In this document: piece by piece, positions 33,514 through 43,210 of the stretch
Layout of the letters: each line of letters starts with the position of its first letter
Numbering within the stretch: the stretch's first letter is position 1
Origin: JAFNAG01 sp963824985
Lineage (GTDB): Bacteria; Acidobacteriota; UBA6911
Direction of reading: 5' to 3'
NCBI GenBank assembly: GCA_963824985.1
Contig: CAWGRQ010000043.1
Coordinates: 1 to 64,000 of the forward strand
Length of the DNA: 64,000 nt
The notes under the pieces: model-generated
What the model was told of the DNA's origin: nothing
What the model saw: only the letters and a program-made list of their open reading frames with translations
Database searches by the model: none
Program-made: the position numbers and the translations under genes

Positions 33514-35550
33514 TTACTTCAGTTTCATGCTCTCTTCAAGAGCCGGAGTACGGCCCAGCGAGGCCTGGGGCGTGATAAACGCGCCTCTGCGATCAGGAAG
33601 CAGAGTCACGATTGTGCCGAAGACCAGGACTGCCGATCCGAACCAGACCCACCAGACGAGCGGATTAACGTGCGCCTTGATTTCGAAGGAGCGTCCGTCG
33701 TTGCCCGGACCGATGTAGACGGTGTACAAATCCTCCTTGGGGGTGCTGTACATGGACACTTCGGTAGTGCTCTGCTGATCCCCAGCCTTGTAGAAGCGCT
33801 TTTCGGGCTTCATCGTCTTAAGAAGTTTCCCGTTCTTGTAGGCTTCTAGAAACGTCGTGCCGCTGATGTAATTGGGGGAATCGCTTTCCTTGTAATCGGT
33901 CAGCTTCAGGGTATAATCGCCGATCTTCAGCTGGTCGCCCACCGACATGGTCTGGCTGACCTCGCGGTTGAAGGCGTTTCCGGTCAGGCCAACAAAGATG
34001 AGCACGACGCCGAAATGGACGATATAACCGCCATAACGCCGCTTGTTCTTAAGCGTCAGGTTGCTGAAGGCAACCAGGAGATTCTCCCCGCTTCCCTTCA
34101 TCCGCATGCGTGTGGCCTTGAAAAACTCCTCGAAGATGGTCACGGTGACAAAAACGCAAAGCGTGAGAGAGACGACGGCGTATAAGTTTCGCATCCCGAA
34201 GCCAAGCAACGCCACGCAGGACGCGACCGACAGGATGCCAGGCCAGAAAAAGGCCTTCTTCAGGCTTTCGACCGACGTCTTGCGCCACGCGAACAGAGGC
34301 CCCACGCCGGTCAGGAACAGCAGGAACAGCCCGATCGGAATATTCACATTGTTAAAGAAAGGGGGCCCCACGGTGATTTTGGTTCCCCGCAGCCATTCCG
34401 AAAGAACGGGGAACATGGTCCCCCAAAGAACGGCGAAACAGGCGACCACCAGCATCAGGTTGTTGAACAGGAAGGCGCTCTCGCGGGAAAGTACGGAATC
34501 GAGCGGTCTCTCGCTCTTGAGGTAGGGGCGTCGATCGATGATCAGGTAGAGGCTGCCGGCCGCCACCAATCCCATGTATGCGAGAAAGTATTCGCCGAGC
34601 GGAGAGTCGGCGAAGGCGTGAACGGAGCTCACGACGCCGCTGCGGGTGATGAAGGTGCCGAAGACCCCCAGGAGATAGGTCAGCAGCACCAGGATCATGT
34701 TCCAGACCTTCAGCATGCCCTTGCGTTCCTGAATGATCACGGAGTGCAGGAATGCGGTCGCGATCAGCCAGGGCATAAGCGAGGAGTTTTCAACCGGGTC
34801 CCATCCCCAATATCCACCCCAGCCGAGGACCACGTATGCCCACTTGGCACCCAGGATCAGGCCGACGCCCAGGAACAACCAGGTGACCAGGGTGTATTTT
34901 CGGGTAGTGCGAATCCAGGAATCGCCCAGCTGTCGGGTGATGAGAGCGGCGGTCGCAAACGCAAACGGCACGACAAAACCGATAAATCCCAGGTACAGGA
35001 TCGGCGGGTGGATCACCATGGCCCAATACTGCAGCAGCGGATTGAGGCCCCGGCCATCCGCGGGAATAAACCTCTGCATGCTGCCGTCGACATTGACCTG
35101 CATGAGCTGGTTAAAGGGGTTGGACAGGAACAGATTCAGCACCAGGAAAAAGCCCAGATTGACCATGAGGACGGCCACGACATAAGGCATCATGTCGCGG
35201 TAACGGAAGCGGTTCTGAAAGATGACCACGCCGCTGAAAACGGCAGTCACGAAAACCCACAGGAGCAGTGAACCGTCGTGGGCGCCCCACAATGCGGCGA
35301 TCTTATAGAAAATCGGCAAATCGCGATTCGTCGCGCTGGCGACATGGGAGACGGAAAAATCCCCGGTGATGAGCAGGTAGATCATGCTCGCGGTTGCCAG
35401 CCCGATGACGACACACGCCGCAATAGCGGCGTGTTCGGCGCTGCGCACAACGCGATGCTGCCGGCGCGCCGCTCCGGCGAGCGCCGCAATCAAAGCATAC
35501 GCAGCCAGCACCAGCGCCAGCAAAAGACAGAAGTTCCCGAAATCACTCAT
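33514..35550 (-). CDS. ccmF: Haem lyase CcmF
   Basis: The 678-residue polytopic protein contains the CcmF WWD domain WGGYWGWDPVENSSLMPWL and haem-ligand histidines in HDGSLLLWVF, WAMVIHPPILYLG and FGTFITRSGVVSSVHAFAD. A C-terminal periplasmic beta domain (YTLKLTDYKES, PEKRFYKAGDQQSTTEVSM) precedes the last membrane segment. It attaches haem from holo-CcmE to apocytochrome. It is separated from ccmE by a 295-base inverted-repeat element (35581-35875). Confidence 0.95.
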   Translation of the reverse strand: MSDFGNFCLLLALVLAAYALIAALAGAARRQHRVVRSAEHAAIAACVVIGLATASMIYLLITGDFSVSHVASATNRDLPIFYKIAALWGAHDGSLLLWVFVTAVFSGVVIFQNRFRYRDMMPYVVAVLMVNLGFFLVLNLFLSNPFNQLMQVNVDGSMQRFIPADGRGLNPLLQYWAMVIHPPILYLGFIGFVVPFAFATAALITRQLGDSWIRTTRKYTLVTWLFLGVGLILGAKWAYVVLGWGGYWGWDPVENSSLMPWLIATAFLHSVIIQERKGMLKVWNMILVLLTYLLGVFGTFITRSGVVSSVHAFADSPLGEYFLAYMGLVAAGSLYLIIDRRPYLKSERPLDSVLSRESAFLFNNLMLVVACFAVLWGTMFPVLSEWLRGTKITVGPPFFNNVNIPIGLFLLFLTGVGPLFAWRKTSVESLKKAFFWPGILSVASCVALLGFGMRNLYAVVSLTLCVFVTVTIFEEFFKATRMRMKGSGENLLVAFSNLTLKNKRRYGGYIVHFGVVLIFVGLTGNAFNREVSQTMSVGDQLKIGDYTLKLTDYKESDSPNYISGTTFLEAYKNGKLLKTMKPEKRFYKAGDQQSTTEVSMYSTPKEDLYTVYIGPGNDGRSFEIKAHVNPLVWWVWFGSAVLVFGTIVTLLPDRRGAFITPQASLGRTPALEESMKLK

Positions 35551-35580
35551 CTGAAACCCTCTTTCCTAACCACCCGAGTT

Positions 35581-35875
35581 AGGGCCTGTCAAGAAATAAC
35601 GTTTACACTTTGGCGCGAGCACCGTCGCACCTGCGGTGCTCCTGGGGCGGGCAGATGCCAGGCGCCGCGACGCAGGCGATGTGGTGACATCGTCGAGGAG
35701 CGGCAACGCCGCAGATGCCCGCCCGCCGCCGCGCCCCTTCGGGCTGCGGCCCGCAGGCCCGCTGGCCGCGTTGCTCGCTCCTTACATACCACACCGGGTA
35801 TGCTCGTCGCTCGCGTCTTGCCAGCGGGCCTGGGGGCCAGCAGCAAAGTGCAAACGTTATTCTTTGACAGGCCCT
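35581..35875. mobile_element. Miniature inverted-repeat element B, between ccmE and ccmF
   Basis: Terminal arms 35581-35612 and 35844-35875 are inverted repeats with three mismatches over 32 bases. TTA stands on both sides when the element is taken as GGG...CCC, fitting a 3-base target duplication. The interior shares a core of about 108 bases with element A in opposite orientation. There is no coding capacity. The GGG ends and TTA/TAA targets recall IS5-type elements; no such transposase is in the window. Confidence 0.82.
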
Positions 35876-35902
35876 TACTGCCGTGCCACATCCAACGCCG
35901 GA

Positions 35903-36310
35903 TCAGGGGACCCGTTTCTCGTACTCGGCCTCGTATTTGGATGCGCACTTCGCTTCGATCCGGCGGGCTTGGAAAATGCCCTCCGGGGATAGACTTCCCT
36001 CGACCACTGCCTTGCATCCGTCCTTAAAAGTATCGGGAATTACGTCCTTGCCGACATAGATGACCTTCATGGACTTCCCGCTGTTGCTGATCATGAACTC
36101 CATCGGGGTTCGATCCCGACTGATCGACCCATCCACCACATCGCCTGCCACCTTGACCGTTTGGCCTTGCAGGTCGCCCTTCATGGCGTCAAACTCTTCC
36201 ACGGTAATATAGTAGGCCTTGCTTTCCTGATACCCGACGAAGCCCAACCAGACCAAAGCCCCGACGATAACAGCTCCACCCAGCATAAACTTCAATCTTG
36301 GACCGCTCAT
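35903..36310 (-). CDS. ccmE: Haem chaperone CcmE, CxxxY variant
   Basis: The 135-residue protein has an N-terminal membrane anchor (KFMLGGAVIVGALVWLGFV) and an OB-fold periplasmic domain (ITVEEFDAMKGDLQGQTVKV, VVEGSLSPEGIFQARRIEAK). The covalent haem site, normally HxxxY, reads CASKY, so Cys replaces His. Such CxxxY forms are known from Desulfovibrio and archaea. It hands haem from CcmC to CcmF. It is the first gene of the cluster. The spacing to ccmF is enlarged by element B. Confidence 0.9.
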   Translation of the reverse strand: MSGPRLKFMLGGAVIVGALVWLGFVGYQESKAYYITVEEFDAMKGDLQGQTVKVAGDVVDGSISRDRTPMEFMISNSGKSMKVIYVGKDVIPDTFKDGCKAVVEGSLSPEGIFQARRIEAKCASKYEAEYEKRVP

Positions 36311-36446
36311 TTACAGCCTCCCCACCAAGAGCAAACAGCCCTAAAGTATACCATTTTGTCCGATTATTAGAAGGCACAGGGGATCAGATTCTGGGTACTT
36401 CAATTCCCGGCGAGGAACCAGGCGGTATCCCGTCGGATTCGCCTTA

Positions 36447-36921
36447 GGAGTCTGTCCGGGAATTAGGAGGGGCCGCGTTTCGAGCACCATCGCGCCTGCG
36501 GCGCTCCTGGCGGGGGCAGATGCCAGGCGGCGCGACGCGGGCGATGTCGAGGCACATCGTCGAGGGCAACTGTTGAGCCGATGCTGAACAGCAGAACGCA
36601 AAGACGCAAAGAGATTCCTTTCGGTTCGCGGGCGTGGGCGGCCTACGGCCGCATCCTTGGGCGAGCCGCGCGAGAAAGCGCAATCCTCCTGAGTGGCCGC
36701 TGCCCGCGCTTTCTCCCGCGGCTCGCCCAAGGATGCGCCAGCGCGAAGCGCTGCGCCCACGCCTGTTGCTCGGTGTCGGTCTTTGCGTCCTTGCGCCTTT
36801 GCGTTTTGCTTCTTCATCCATTGATTTGGCTAAACAGTTACCGTATCCCCTCCTCCCCGCGCCTGGCGCTCGCCGCGCAACCCCCATGCGCGCGACCCCT
36901 CCTGATTCTCGGACAGACTCC
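36447..36921. mobile_element. Inverted-repeat element C (long imperfect palindrome)
   Basis: Arms 36447-36477 and 36891-36921 are inverted repeats with three mismatches over 31 bases and begin GGAGTCTGTCCG. The interior is also largely palindromic: about 36645-36675 pairs with about 36707-36740 (GCATCCTTGGGCGAGCCGCG type), and AACGCAAAGACGCAAAGA near 36596 pairs with a copy near 36785-36806. A shortened copy of the core of elements A and B lies near the left arm (about 36480-36560). There is no gene. Flanking duplication is not clear. Confidence 0.75.
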
Positions 36922-37145
36922 GGGATTACCCCCTCTTCCTGACGCGGACGGCTCGGGCTGCGCTTTTCTGATCCGAATGCTAGAATGGTTCCATGCCGCT
37001 GATTGCGACTGGCGGACTTTCGTTCTTTTTTTATCCTCAAAGTGTCCATAACCATGTGCTTTTCGCTAATTTACATCGGGTGATCGGCCGATTTGCTAGG
37101 AGTGCAATCCTAAAATAAGCAGTAGCTGTCCTGCAGAGGGGTAGG

Positions 37146-40132
37146 ATGGATTTCGGAGACATCCCGTCAAACCGCATGGCCGAAGATCTGGAAGAGCTTC
37201 GGAAGCACATCGCCGAGCTGCGGAAGCTGATGCTCGAGCCCGTATCGGCTCCAACCGTCCCCGTAGGAGTGACCGCTGCTTCGCGGCGGGAGTCGGAGCG
37301 GATTCGGACCGAGATTGAAGCCCAAGTCGGTTACTTTCCTCCCTTTTTCTTGCCCATCGAACAGATGCCGGACATCCTGGCTCCACTCTGGCAGCAAATG
37401 CGCACCTGCTATCTCAAAAATCCCATCCCTGCTCTGACGCGGGAAAAGCTGTTCGCCCGGCTATCGCGCACATGTCCGATTGCCTACGCGCTCCTGGCGC
37501 ACAGTTGCGGCCTGAGAGAACTCGGCATGGGGGCGAGCGAGATTCTATGTTGGCTCGAACGGCCGGCGCTGGCCGGAGAATCCGATCTGCGGGCGGCATT
37601 CGCACAGTTCTCTTCCTTGACCCGGCCGCTCCCTTCCTGGCCGGAGCCCGGATCGGCGCTCGAAGGAAGCCTTCTGGAATGCGCCATCTTCATTTACCTG
37701 AATCCTGCCCGGAGCGCTCAAACCCGGGCTGAATTGCTCGAACTTCTGGCGCCGGTCAACTACGCATGGTTGAACTCGTTTCTCACATATGTGAAATTGC
37801 ACCATCTTTGGCTGGAAGCCTATCCGGAGCCGGCACAGGGAAAAGACCTCCTAATCCAATCCAATCTTCAGGCTCTGCTCTCAGAGGAGCCCCGCCTGAC
37901 CTTGTTCTTTGATGATTATGCCCAGGCGGAGCCGCCGGCAGCTCCGGCGACAGCATCCGCGATCCCTCCCGCGGCCGCAAAATCGCTGTTGCCTGCCATC
38001 CTGGACCAGGGTCCTTTCGGAATGGCGATTCTCGATCCGGATTACCGGATCCTGCAAGCCAATCACGTGCTGTGCCAGCTGCTGGGCTATCTCGATCACG
38101 AATTGGAAGCGCTCAGCCTTCCGGCTATTTCTCATCCTCAGGATGTCGGAGACACCATTCACCGCATGGACCAGGTCCTGAGCGGCGCCCGCAGCGGCGC
38201 CCGCATGGAGAAGCGTTTGTTGAAGAGAGACAAGGAGGTGGTCTGGGTCGAACTCACTGCCTCCGCTGTCCGCCGGGAAGATGACAGTCCGTTATACAGC
38301 CTGGTGTTTGTGGAGGATATCAGCGAGCGGAAGGCGGAAGAGGAAACGCGGCACAGCGAGAAGCAGATCCTGGACCGGCTGCTGCACGACAGCCAGGACG
38401 GGATTTTCCTCTTTGATCGCGAGCTGATCTGCACCTTGTGGAACCCTGCCATGGAGCGCATCTTCGGAGTCGAGGAAAGAAATGCCATCGGCAGTGTCCT
38501 TTTCGATGTTTTGCCGTTTCTTGTGGAATCGGGCGATGACCGGTACCTGCTGGAGACGCTGCGCGGCGAAACGATCACCGTCCGGGACCGCAATTTTCGC
38601 CTCGCTGCCAAGGAAAAGGAGGGCTTCTACGACGCTTATTACACTCCGATGACCAGAGGTGCGGGGAGGGTCACTGGGGGCATAGCTTTCGTGCGCGATG
38701 TTTCCGAGCGCAGGAAGGCGGAAGAAGGGCACCGCGCGACCGAGGAGCGCTACCGGGAGTTGTTTGAAAACGCGAACGATATCGTCTACACCCACGACCT
38801 CAAAGGGAAGATCACATCACTCAACAAGGCCGCCGAGAGGATCACCGGATACCCGCGCGCCGAAGCCCTGCGGATGAATGCCAGCCAGTTTGTGGCTCCC
38901 GAACAGCTGCGGATGGTCTGCAAAATGATCGAACGGCAGGCGGGGGGGAGAATCCGCCTCCTTTTGAAATCGAGATTGTCTGCAAGGATGGCCGGCGCGT
39001 GGCTCTTGAAATCAGCACTCACATCATCTCCCGAGACGGCAAGCCTGTCGGCGTGCAGGGCATAGCTCGCGACATAACGGAAAGAAAAAAAACCGAAGAG
39101 GCGCTCCAGCAGGCCAAACAGAATCTCGAGGCCTGGGTGCAGGAGCTCGAACAGCGCACTCGGGAAATGACATTGCTCAACGAAATGGGAGATATGCTGC
39201 GCGCCTGTCTTACCACCGAAGAGGCCTATAGTGTGATCGTGCGCGTGGCCCAGCAGATCTTCCCGGTCCAGGTGGGCGCGCTTTATGTCATTTCGTCGGC
39301 ACGCAACCAGGTTGAGGCTGCCGCCGTGTGGGGCGATGCTTCCCTCATCGAGAGGGTGTTCGCCCCGGACGAATGCTGGGGCCTGCGTCGCGGGCGGGTC
39401 CATTGGGTGGAAGATTCCAACAGCGGCCTTCTGTGCAAGCATCTTCACCAGCCGCCACCTCCAGGCTACCTTTGCGTCCCGATGATGGCCCAGAGTGAGG
39501 CGCTCGGAGTTCTTTACCTGACCCAGCCCGCGGAGGCGCGGCTCACGGAAGCGAAGCAGCGCCTGGCAGTCGCCATGGCGGAACATATCGCGATGGCACT
39601 CTCCAACCTGAGGCTGCACGAATCCCTGCGCAGCCAGTCCATTCGTGATCCGCTCACCGGCCTGTTCAACCGCCGCTTCCTGGAGGAATCATTGGAGCTC
39701 GAGCTGCGCCGGGCGGCCCGCAATCGCCGTCCTCTCGGTGCTGTTCTTCTCGAGGTTGACAATTTCCAGGCTGTGGCCCGGTCTTTCGGCGACGACGCCG
39801 AGGACTCGGTTCTGCTCGAACTGGGTAATCTCGTGCAGACGATTATCCGCAAGGAGGATATCGCCTGTCGGTTCGGAGCCGAAAAATTCATGATTGTCCT
39901 GCCTCACGGAAGCCAGGAGGTCACCGCGCAGAGGGCGGGAAACCTGCGTGAGCTGGTCAAGGATCTCGAGATCCGGCACCGTGGGCGCTCCATCGGCCAC
40001 GTCACGATTTCCGTGGGTATCTCAGGGTTCCCGGATCAGGGACGCACCGTCGAAAGCATCATCCGGGCGGCAGATGCCGCTTTGCAGCGCGCCAAACAGG
40101 AAGGCGGCGACCGCGTCGTCATCGCACAATAA
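37146..40132 (+). pseudogene. AhpD-like/PAS/PAS/PAS/GAF/degenerate GGDEF sensor, one frameshift
   Basis: Two overlapping frames (37146-39065 and 38999-40132) join into one protein of about 995 residues if one G is removed from the run of seven G at 38942-38948; the paralogue at 43422-45725 shows the expected continuous sequence. Order: N-terminal alpha-helical domain resembling AhpD/carboxymuconolactone decarboxylase (VGYFPPFFLPIEQMPDILAP, SRTCPIAYALLAHSCGL), three PAS domains, a coiled coil, a GAF domain and a GGDEF domain. The GGDEF signature has become FGAEKF, and the metal-binding LDLDRFK segment reads LEVDNFQ, so cyclase activity is unlikely. The run of G could allow slippage, or the extra base may be an error. 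Confidence 0.82.
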
Positions 40133-40647
40133 TCGCGGCAATCGGGCGCCTGATCCGAAAATAGAGGTAAGGCCGGCAACCTTCGGGGTCGGTATCGGGA
40201 TCGCAATCGCAGTCCCAATCGGCCTTCCCAGTCGGAAAAAGCCGATAGCGATAGCGACCCGATTCGACCCCGACCCCGATAATCGCCGACGAAGGCCGCG
40301 CATTCTTTTCATGCGTCACCGGGTGCGCCCCCGGGCGAATGAGGAGCTGCTTCGAAAATAGGCCGAGTTGGATTGAGATCCACCATACCTTCAACAGATC
40401 GCGGTGCCCCTCGCCTAGTCCTGGACGTGGACCAAAGCCGTCAAACTCCAAGTCCAGGTCTACGTCCACGGCGAGGTCCACATGTAAGGGCTCCCATTTT
40501 CATGCGTCGCAGGGCGCGCCCCTTGGGGCGTAAGGACCTGTTTCCCGATCCCATTTCCGACCCGTCCGCGACAGCCTTCTTCCTGAATCATACATAACCG
40601 GGAAATGGGTGGCCTGCCTCCAGGTTTTTATGTAACCTACAGGGCGC
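40133..40647. repeat. Intergenic duplicated palindromic low-complexity block
   Basis: Two successive units each hold an imperfect palindrome of degenerate hexamers (GGTATCGGGATCGC-type at about 40181-40285; CTGGACGTGGACC-type at about 40421-40492) followed by the same TTTTCATGCGTC (40306-40317 and 40497-40508) and a GCGCCCC-rich hairpin. No gene is seen. It lies between the frameshifted sensor gene and the TMTC-like gene. Confidence 0.6.
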
Positions 40648-42654
40648 ATGGCCAAAGCCCCAAAATCCCAAACCAGCAAACGGGACGCTCCGACACCACC
40701 CGCCGTCCCGCGGCCTGATATCTACATCTCCCTGTTTCTCCTCCTCGCGACCCTGGCCATATACGTCCAGGTCAGCACCTACGAGTTCGTCAGCTATGAC
40801 GACCCGGAATATATAACAGAGAATGCACAGATTCGCGGTGGATTGACGCCGGAAAACTTGGCCTGGGCGTTCACCTCCAATCGAGATGGCAACTGGTTTC
40901 CGCTGACCTGGCTGTCCCATATGCTGGATTACCGCCTTTTCGGACTGAACAGCGGCGGGCATCATCTGGTCAATGTGCTGCTGCACCTCCTCAGCACGTT
41001 TCTATTATTCGCAATCCTCAGCCGAATGACCGGATCGCGCTGGCGCAGCGCATTCGTTGCAGCTCTTTTTGCTCTCCACCCTCTGCATGTTGAATCCGTC
41101 GCCTGGGTTGCGGAGAGGAAAGATGTCCTCAGCGGCCTGTTCTGGATGCTGACGCTTTGGGGGTACGTGCGCTACGTGGAGCGCCCGAAACCCGGCCGCT
41201 ACCTGCTTGTGCTCCTCCCCTTCTTCCTCGGGCTGATGTCCAAGGCAATGATCGTCACTCTGCCTTTTGTGCTGCTGCTGCTCGATATCTGGCCTTTGCG
41301 CCGCCTGGCAATCGTGGATGCGCCTTCAGCCGGAAGGCCGAAACTGAAGACCGAACCGGCCCGGAATACGAAATCGATCTCGGGCATCCTGGTGGAAAAA
41401 GCGCCCCTTTTCGCCCTCTCGGGAATTGTGGCGGCGGTGACCTTCATGGCGCAAAAAAGCGGCGGCGCGGTCGTCTCGACAGACTGGATCCCTGTCGGAA
41501 AGAGGTTTGGAAACGCGCTCATTTCCTACATCGCATACATCTTCCAGATGTTCTGGCCGGCGCGTCTGGCCGCGTTTTATTCCATGCCGGATGAGTTGCC
41601 CGCCTGGCAGGTAATTGGGGCGGGGATCGTGCTGTCAATCATCTCAATCCTGGCGCTGCGATCGCTTCGCCGCGCGCCCTATGTGGCGGTCGGCTGGTTC
41701 TGGTATCTCGGCACCCTGATCCCGGTGATCGGCCTGGTTCAGGTGGGCATGCAGGCACGGGCGGATCGGTACACCTACATACCCCTGATCGGGCTCTTTA
41801 TGGTACTGGCGTGGGGGCTGCCGGAGGCATTGCAGCGCCTTCCTAAAGCCGGGACAGCGCTGGCGACGGGGGCGGCGCTCGCCTGCGCCGCCTGTATGAT
41901 CCTGACCTGGAATCAGGTACAAACCTGGAGAAACAGCAAATCGCTTTTCCAGCATGCGATTGATATCCAACCCGGAGGATTCCTGGGCTATTACGGCATG
42001 GGCGGGGTCTTGCGAAATCAGGGACAGCCGGCCGAGGCGCTCCCGAGCTATCTGGAAGCCGTCCGCCTGGCTCCGCGGAACGCCGGCGCGCATAGCGGGC
42101 TGGGTAATGTGTATCTTAGCCTGGGCCGGATTGATGAGGCGATTGCCCAGCTCTCCGAGGCGCTGCGTCTCTCCCCCGACTCGGTGGACGACCACATCAG
42201 CGTGGGGATTGCACTGAACCGGCAAGGGAAATCCGACGAGGCTGCTGCCCAGCTGCTGGCGGCACTCCGGTTGAATCCCGACTCAGCCATCGGGCACTAT
42301 AATCTGGGGAATGTGTACGCCGGCACCGGGAAACTCGAAGAGGCTCTCGCTCAATTCAAGGAAACGGTCCGGCTGCAACCCGATTATGCGGAAGCCCATT
42401 ACAATCTCGGCATGGCCCTGGCCAGCCAGGGGATGCTGCCCGGAGCGATCGATGAGTTTAGAGAGGCGATCCAGTTGAAACCGGATTATGCGGGAGCCCA
42501 CAACAACCTCGGCAGCGCGCTGGCCCGCCTTGGCCGCATCGACGAGGCGATCACCCACTTTTCGGAAGCGCTTCGCATCGATCCCGGCTTCGAAGAGGCG
42601 CGCCGAAACCTGGAATACGCAACCGCGCTTAAGAACAACCCCAACCGGCGCTAG
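40648..42654 (+). CDS. TMTC-like membrane protein with C-terminal TPR repeats
   Basis: The 668-residue protein has a cytoplasmic Lys/Pro-rich N-terminus, about ten membrane segments (first ISLFLLLATLAIYVQVSTY) and about six C-terminal TPR units of 34 residues (for example YYGMGGVLRNQGQPAEALPS, HYNLGNVYAGTGKLEEALAQ). The first periplasmic loop has FVSYDDPEYI, where the DD pair matches the acidic motif of GT-C glycosyltransferases, and FALHPLHVESVAWVAERKDV is the hallmark of the TMTC/DUF1736 family. In eukaryotes TMTC proteins are O-mannosyltransferases; in bacteria the role is unproven. A related protein starts beyond the right edge and ends at 62308. The 3' end merges into the repeat block that follows. 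Confidence 0.85.
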   Translation: MAKAPKSQTSKRDAPTPPAVPRPDIYISLFLLLATLAIYVQVSTYEFVSYDDPEYITENAQIRGGLTPENLAWAFTSNRDGNWFPLTWLSHMLDYRLFGLNSGGHHLVNVLLHLLSTFLLFAILSRMTGSRWRSAFVAALFALHPLHVESVAWVAERKDVLSGLFWMLTLWGYVRYVERPKPGRYLLVLLPFFLGLMSKAMIVTLPFVLLLLDIWPLRRLAIVDAPSAGRPKLKTEPARNTKSISGILVEKAPLFALSGIVAAVTFMAQKSGGAVVSTDWIPVGKRFGNALISYIAYIFQMFWPARLAAFYSMPDELPAWQVIGAGIVLSIISILALRSLRRAPYVAVGWFWYLGTLIPVIGLVQVGMQARADRYTYIPLIGLFMVLAWGLPEALQRLPKAGTALATGAALACAACMILTWNQVQTWRNSKSLFQHAIDIQPGGFLGYYGMGGVLRNQGQPAEALPSYLEAVRLAPRNAGAHSGLGNVYLSLGRIDEAIAQLSEALRLSPDSVDDHISVGIALNRQGKSDEAAAQLLAALRLNPDSAIGHYNLGNVYAGTGKLEEALAQFKETVRLQPDYAEAHYNLGMALASQGMLPGAIDEFREAIQLKPDYAGAHNNLGSALARLGRIDEAITHFSEALRIDPGFEEARRNLEYATALKNNPNRR

Positions 42655-43210
42655 CCTCAAAAACAAAAACGCCACGGATTACACGGATCACACAGATTCA
42701 AAAAACCCGGCGGATCATGCGGTTGAACGGGAGCAATCCGGATCCGATGCCGTGGAATGGCGCCGGCCGGAGTCCGCTGGCGGTCCAGTAACGCAAAGCC
42801 GGCGCTAGCCTGCAATTATGAGCGCAATCGGAAGTGGGCCAAAAAACAAAAACGCCATGGATTACACGGATTCAAAAAATCCGGCGGATCATGCGGTTGA
42901 ACTGGAGCGACCCGGAGCCGATGCCGTGGAATTGCGCCGGCCGGAATCCGGCGGCGGTCGAGTAATGCAAAGCTTGCAAGTGGGATTCTGCGATTTGGAG
43001 AATTCTATGACAAATCTGTGAAATCCGTGTAATCCGTGGCGTTTTGTCTTTATTTCCCCTGAACTGTAGTGACCCGGTGACAAAGTTGAGGAGCAGCGCC
43101 GGCCGGAGTTCGGTGGCGATCCAGCAACGCATAGCTTGCGATTGGGGCCCTGCGATCTGGAGAAACGTAAGACAAATCTGTGAAATCCGTGCAATCCATG
43201 GCGTTTTTTT
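42655..43210. repeat. Tandem/inverted repeat block with CCACGGATTACAC arms
   Basis: Three imperfect units of about 180 bases follow each other (about 42661-42835, 42841-43046, 43050-43210). Each has a segment like GCGCCGGCCGGAGT followed by CCAGTAACGCA. The arms ACGCCACGGATTACACGGAT (42669-42688) and its variant (42851-42871) face inverted arms at 43013-43043 and 43173-43205. All small frames here are repeat-derived and not genes. A single related inverted pair lies in the ccm operon at 32305-32466. Confidence 0.78.
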
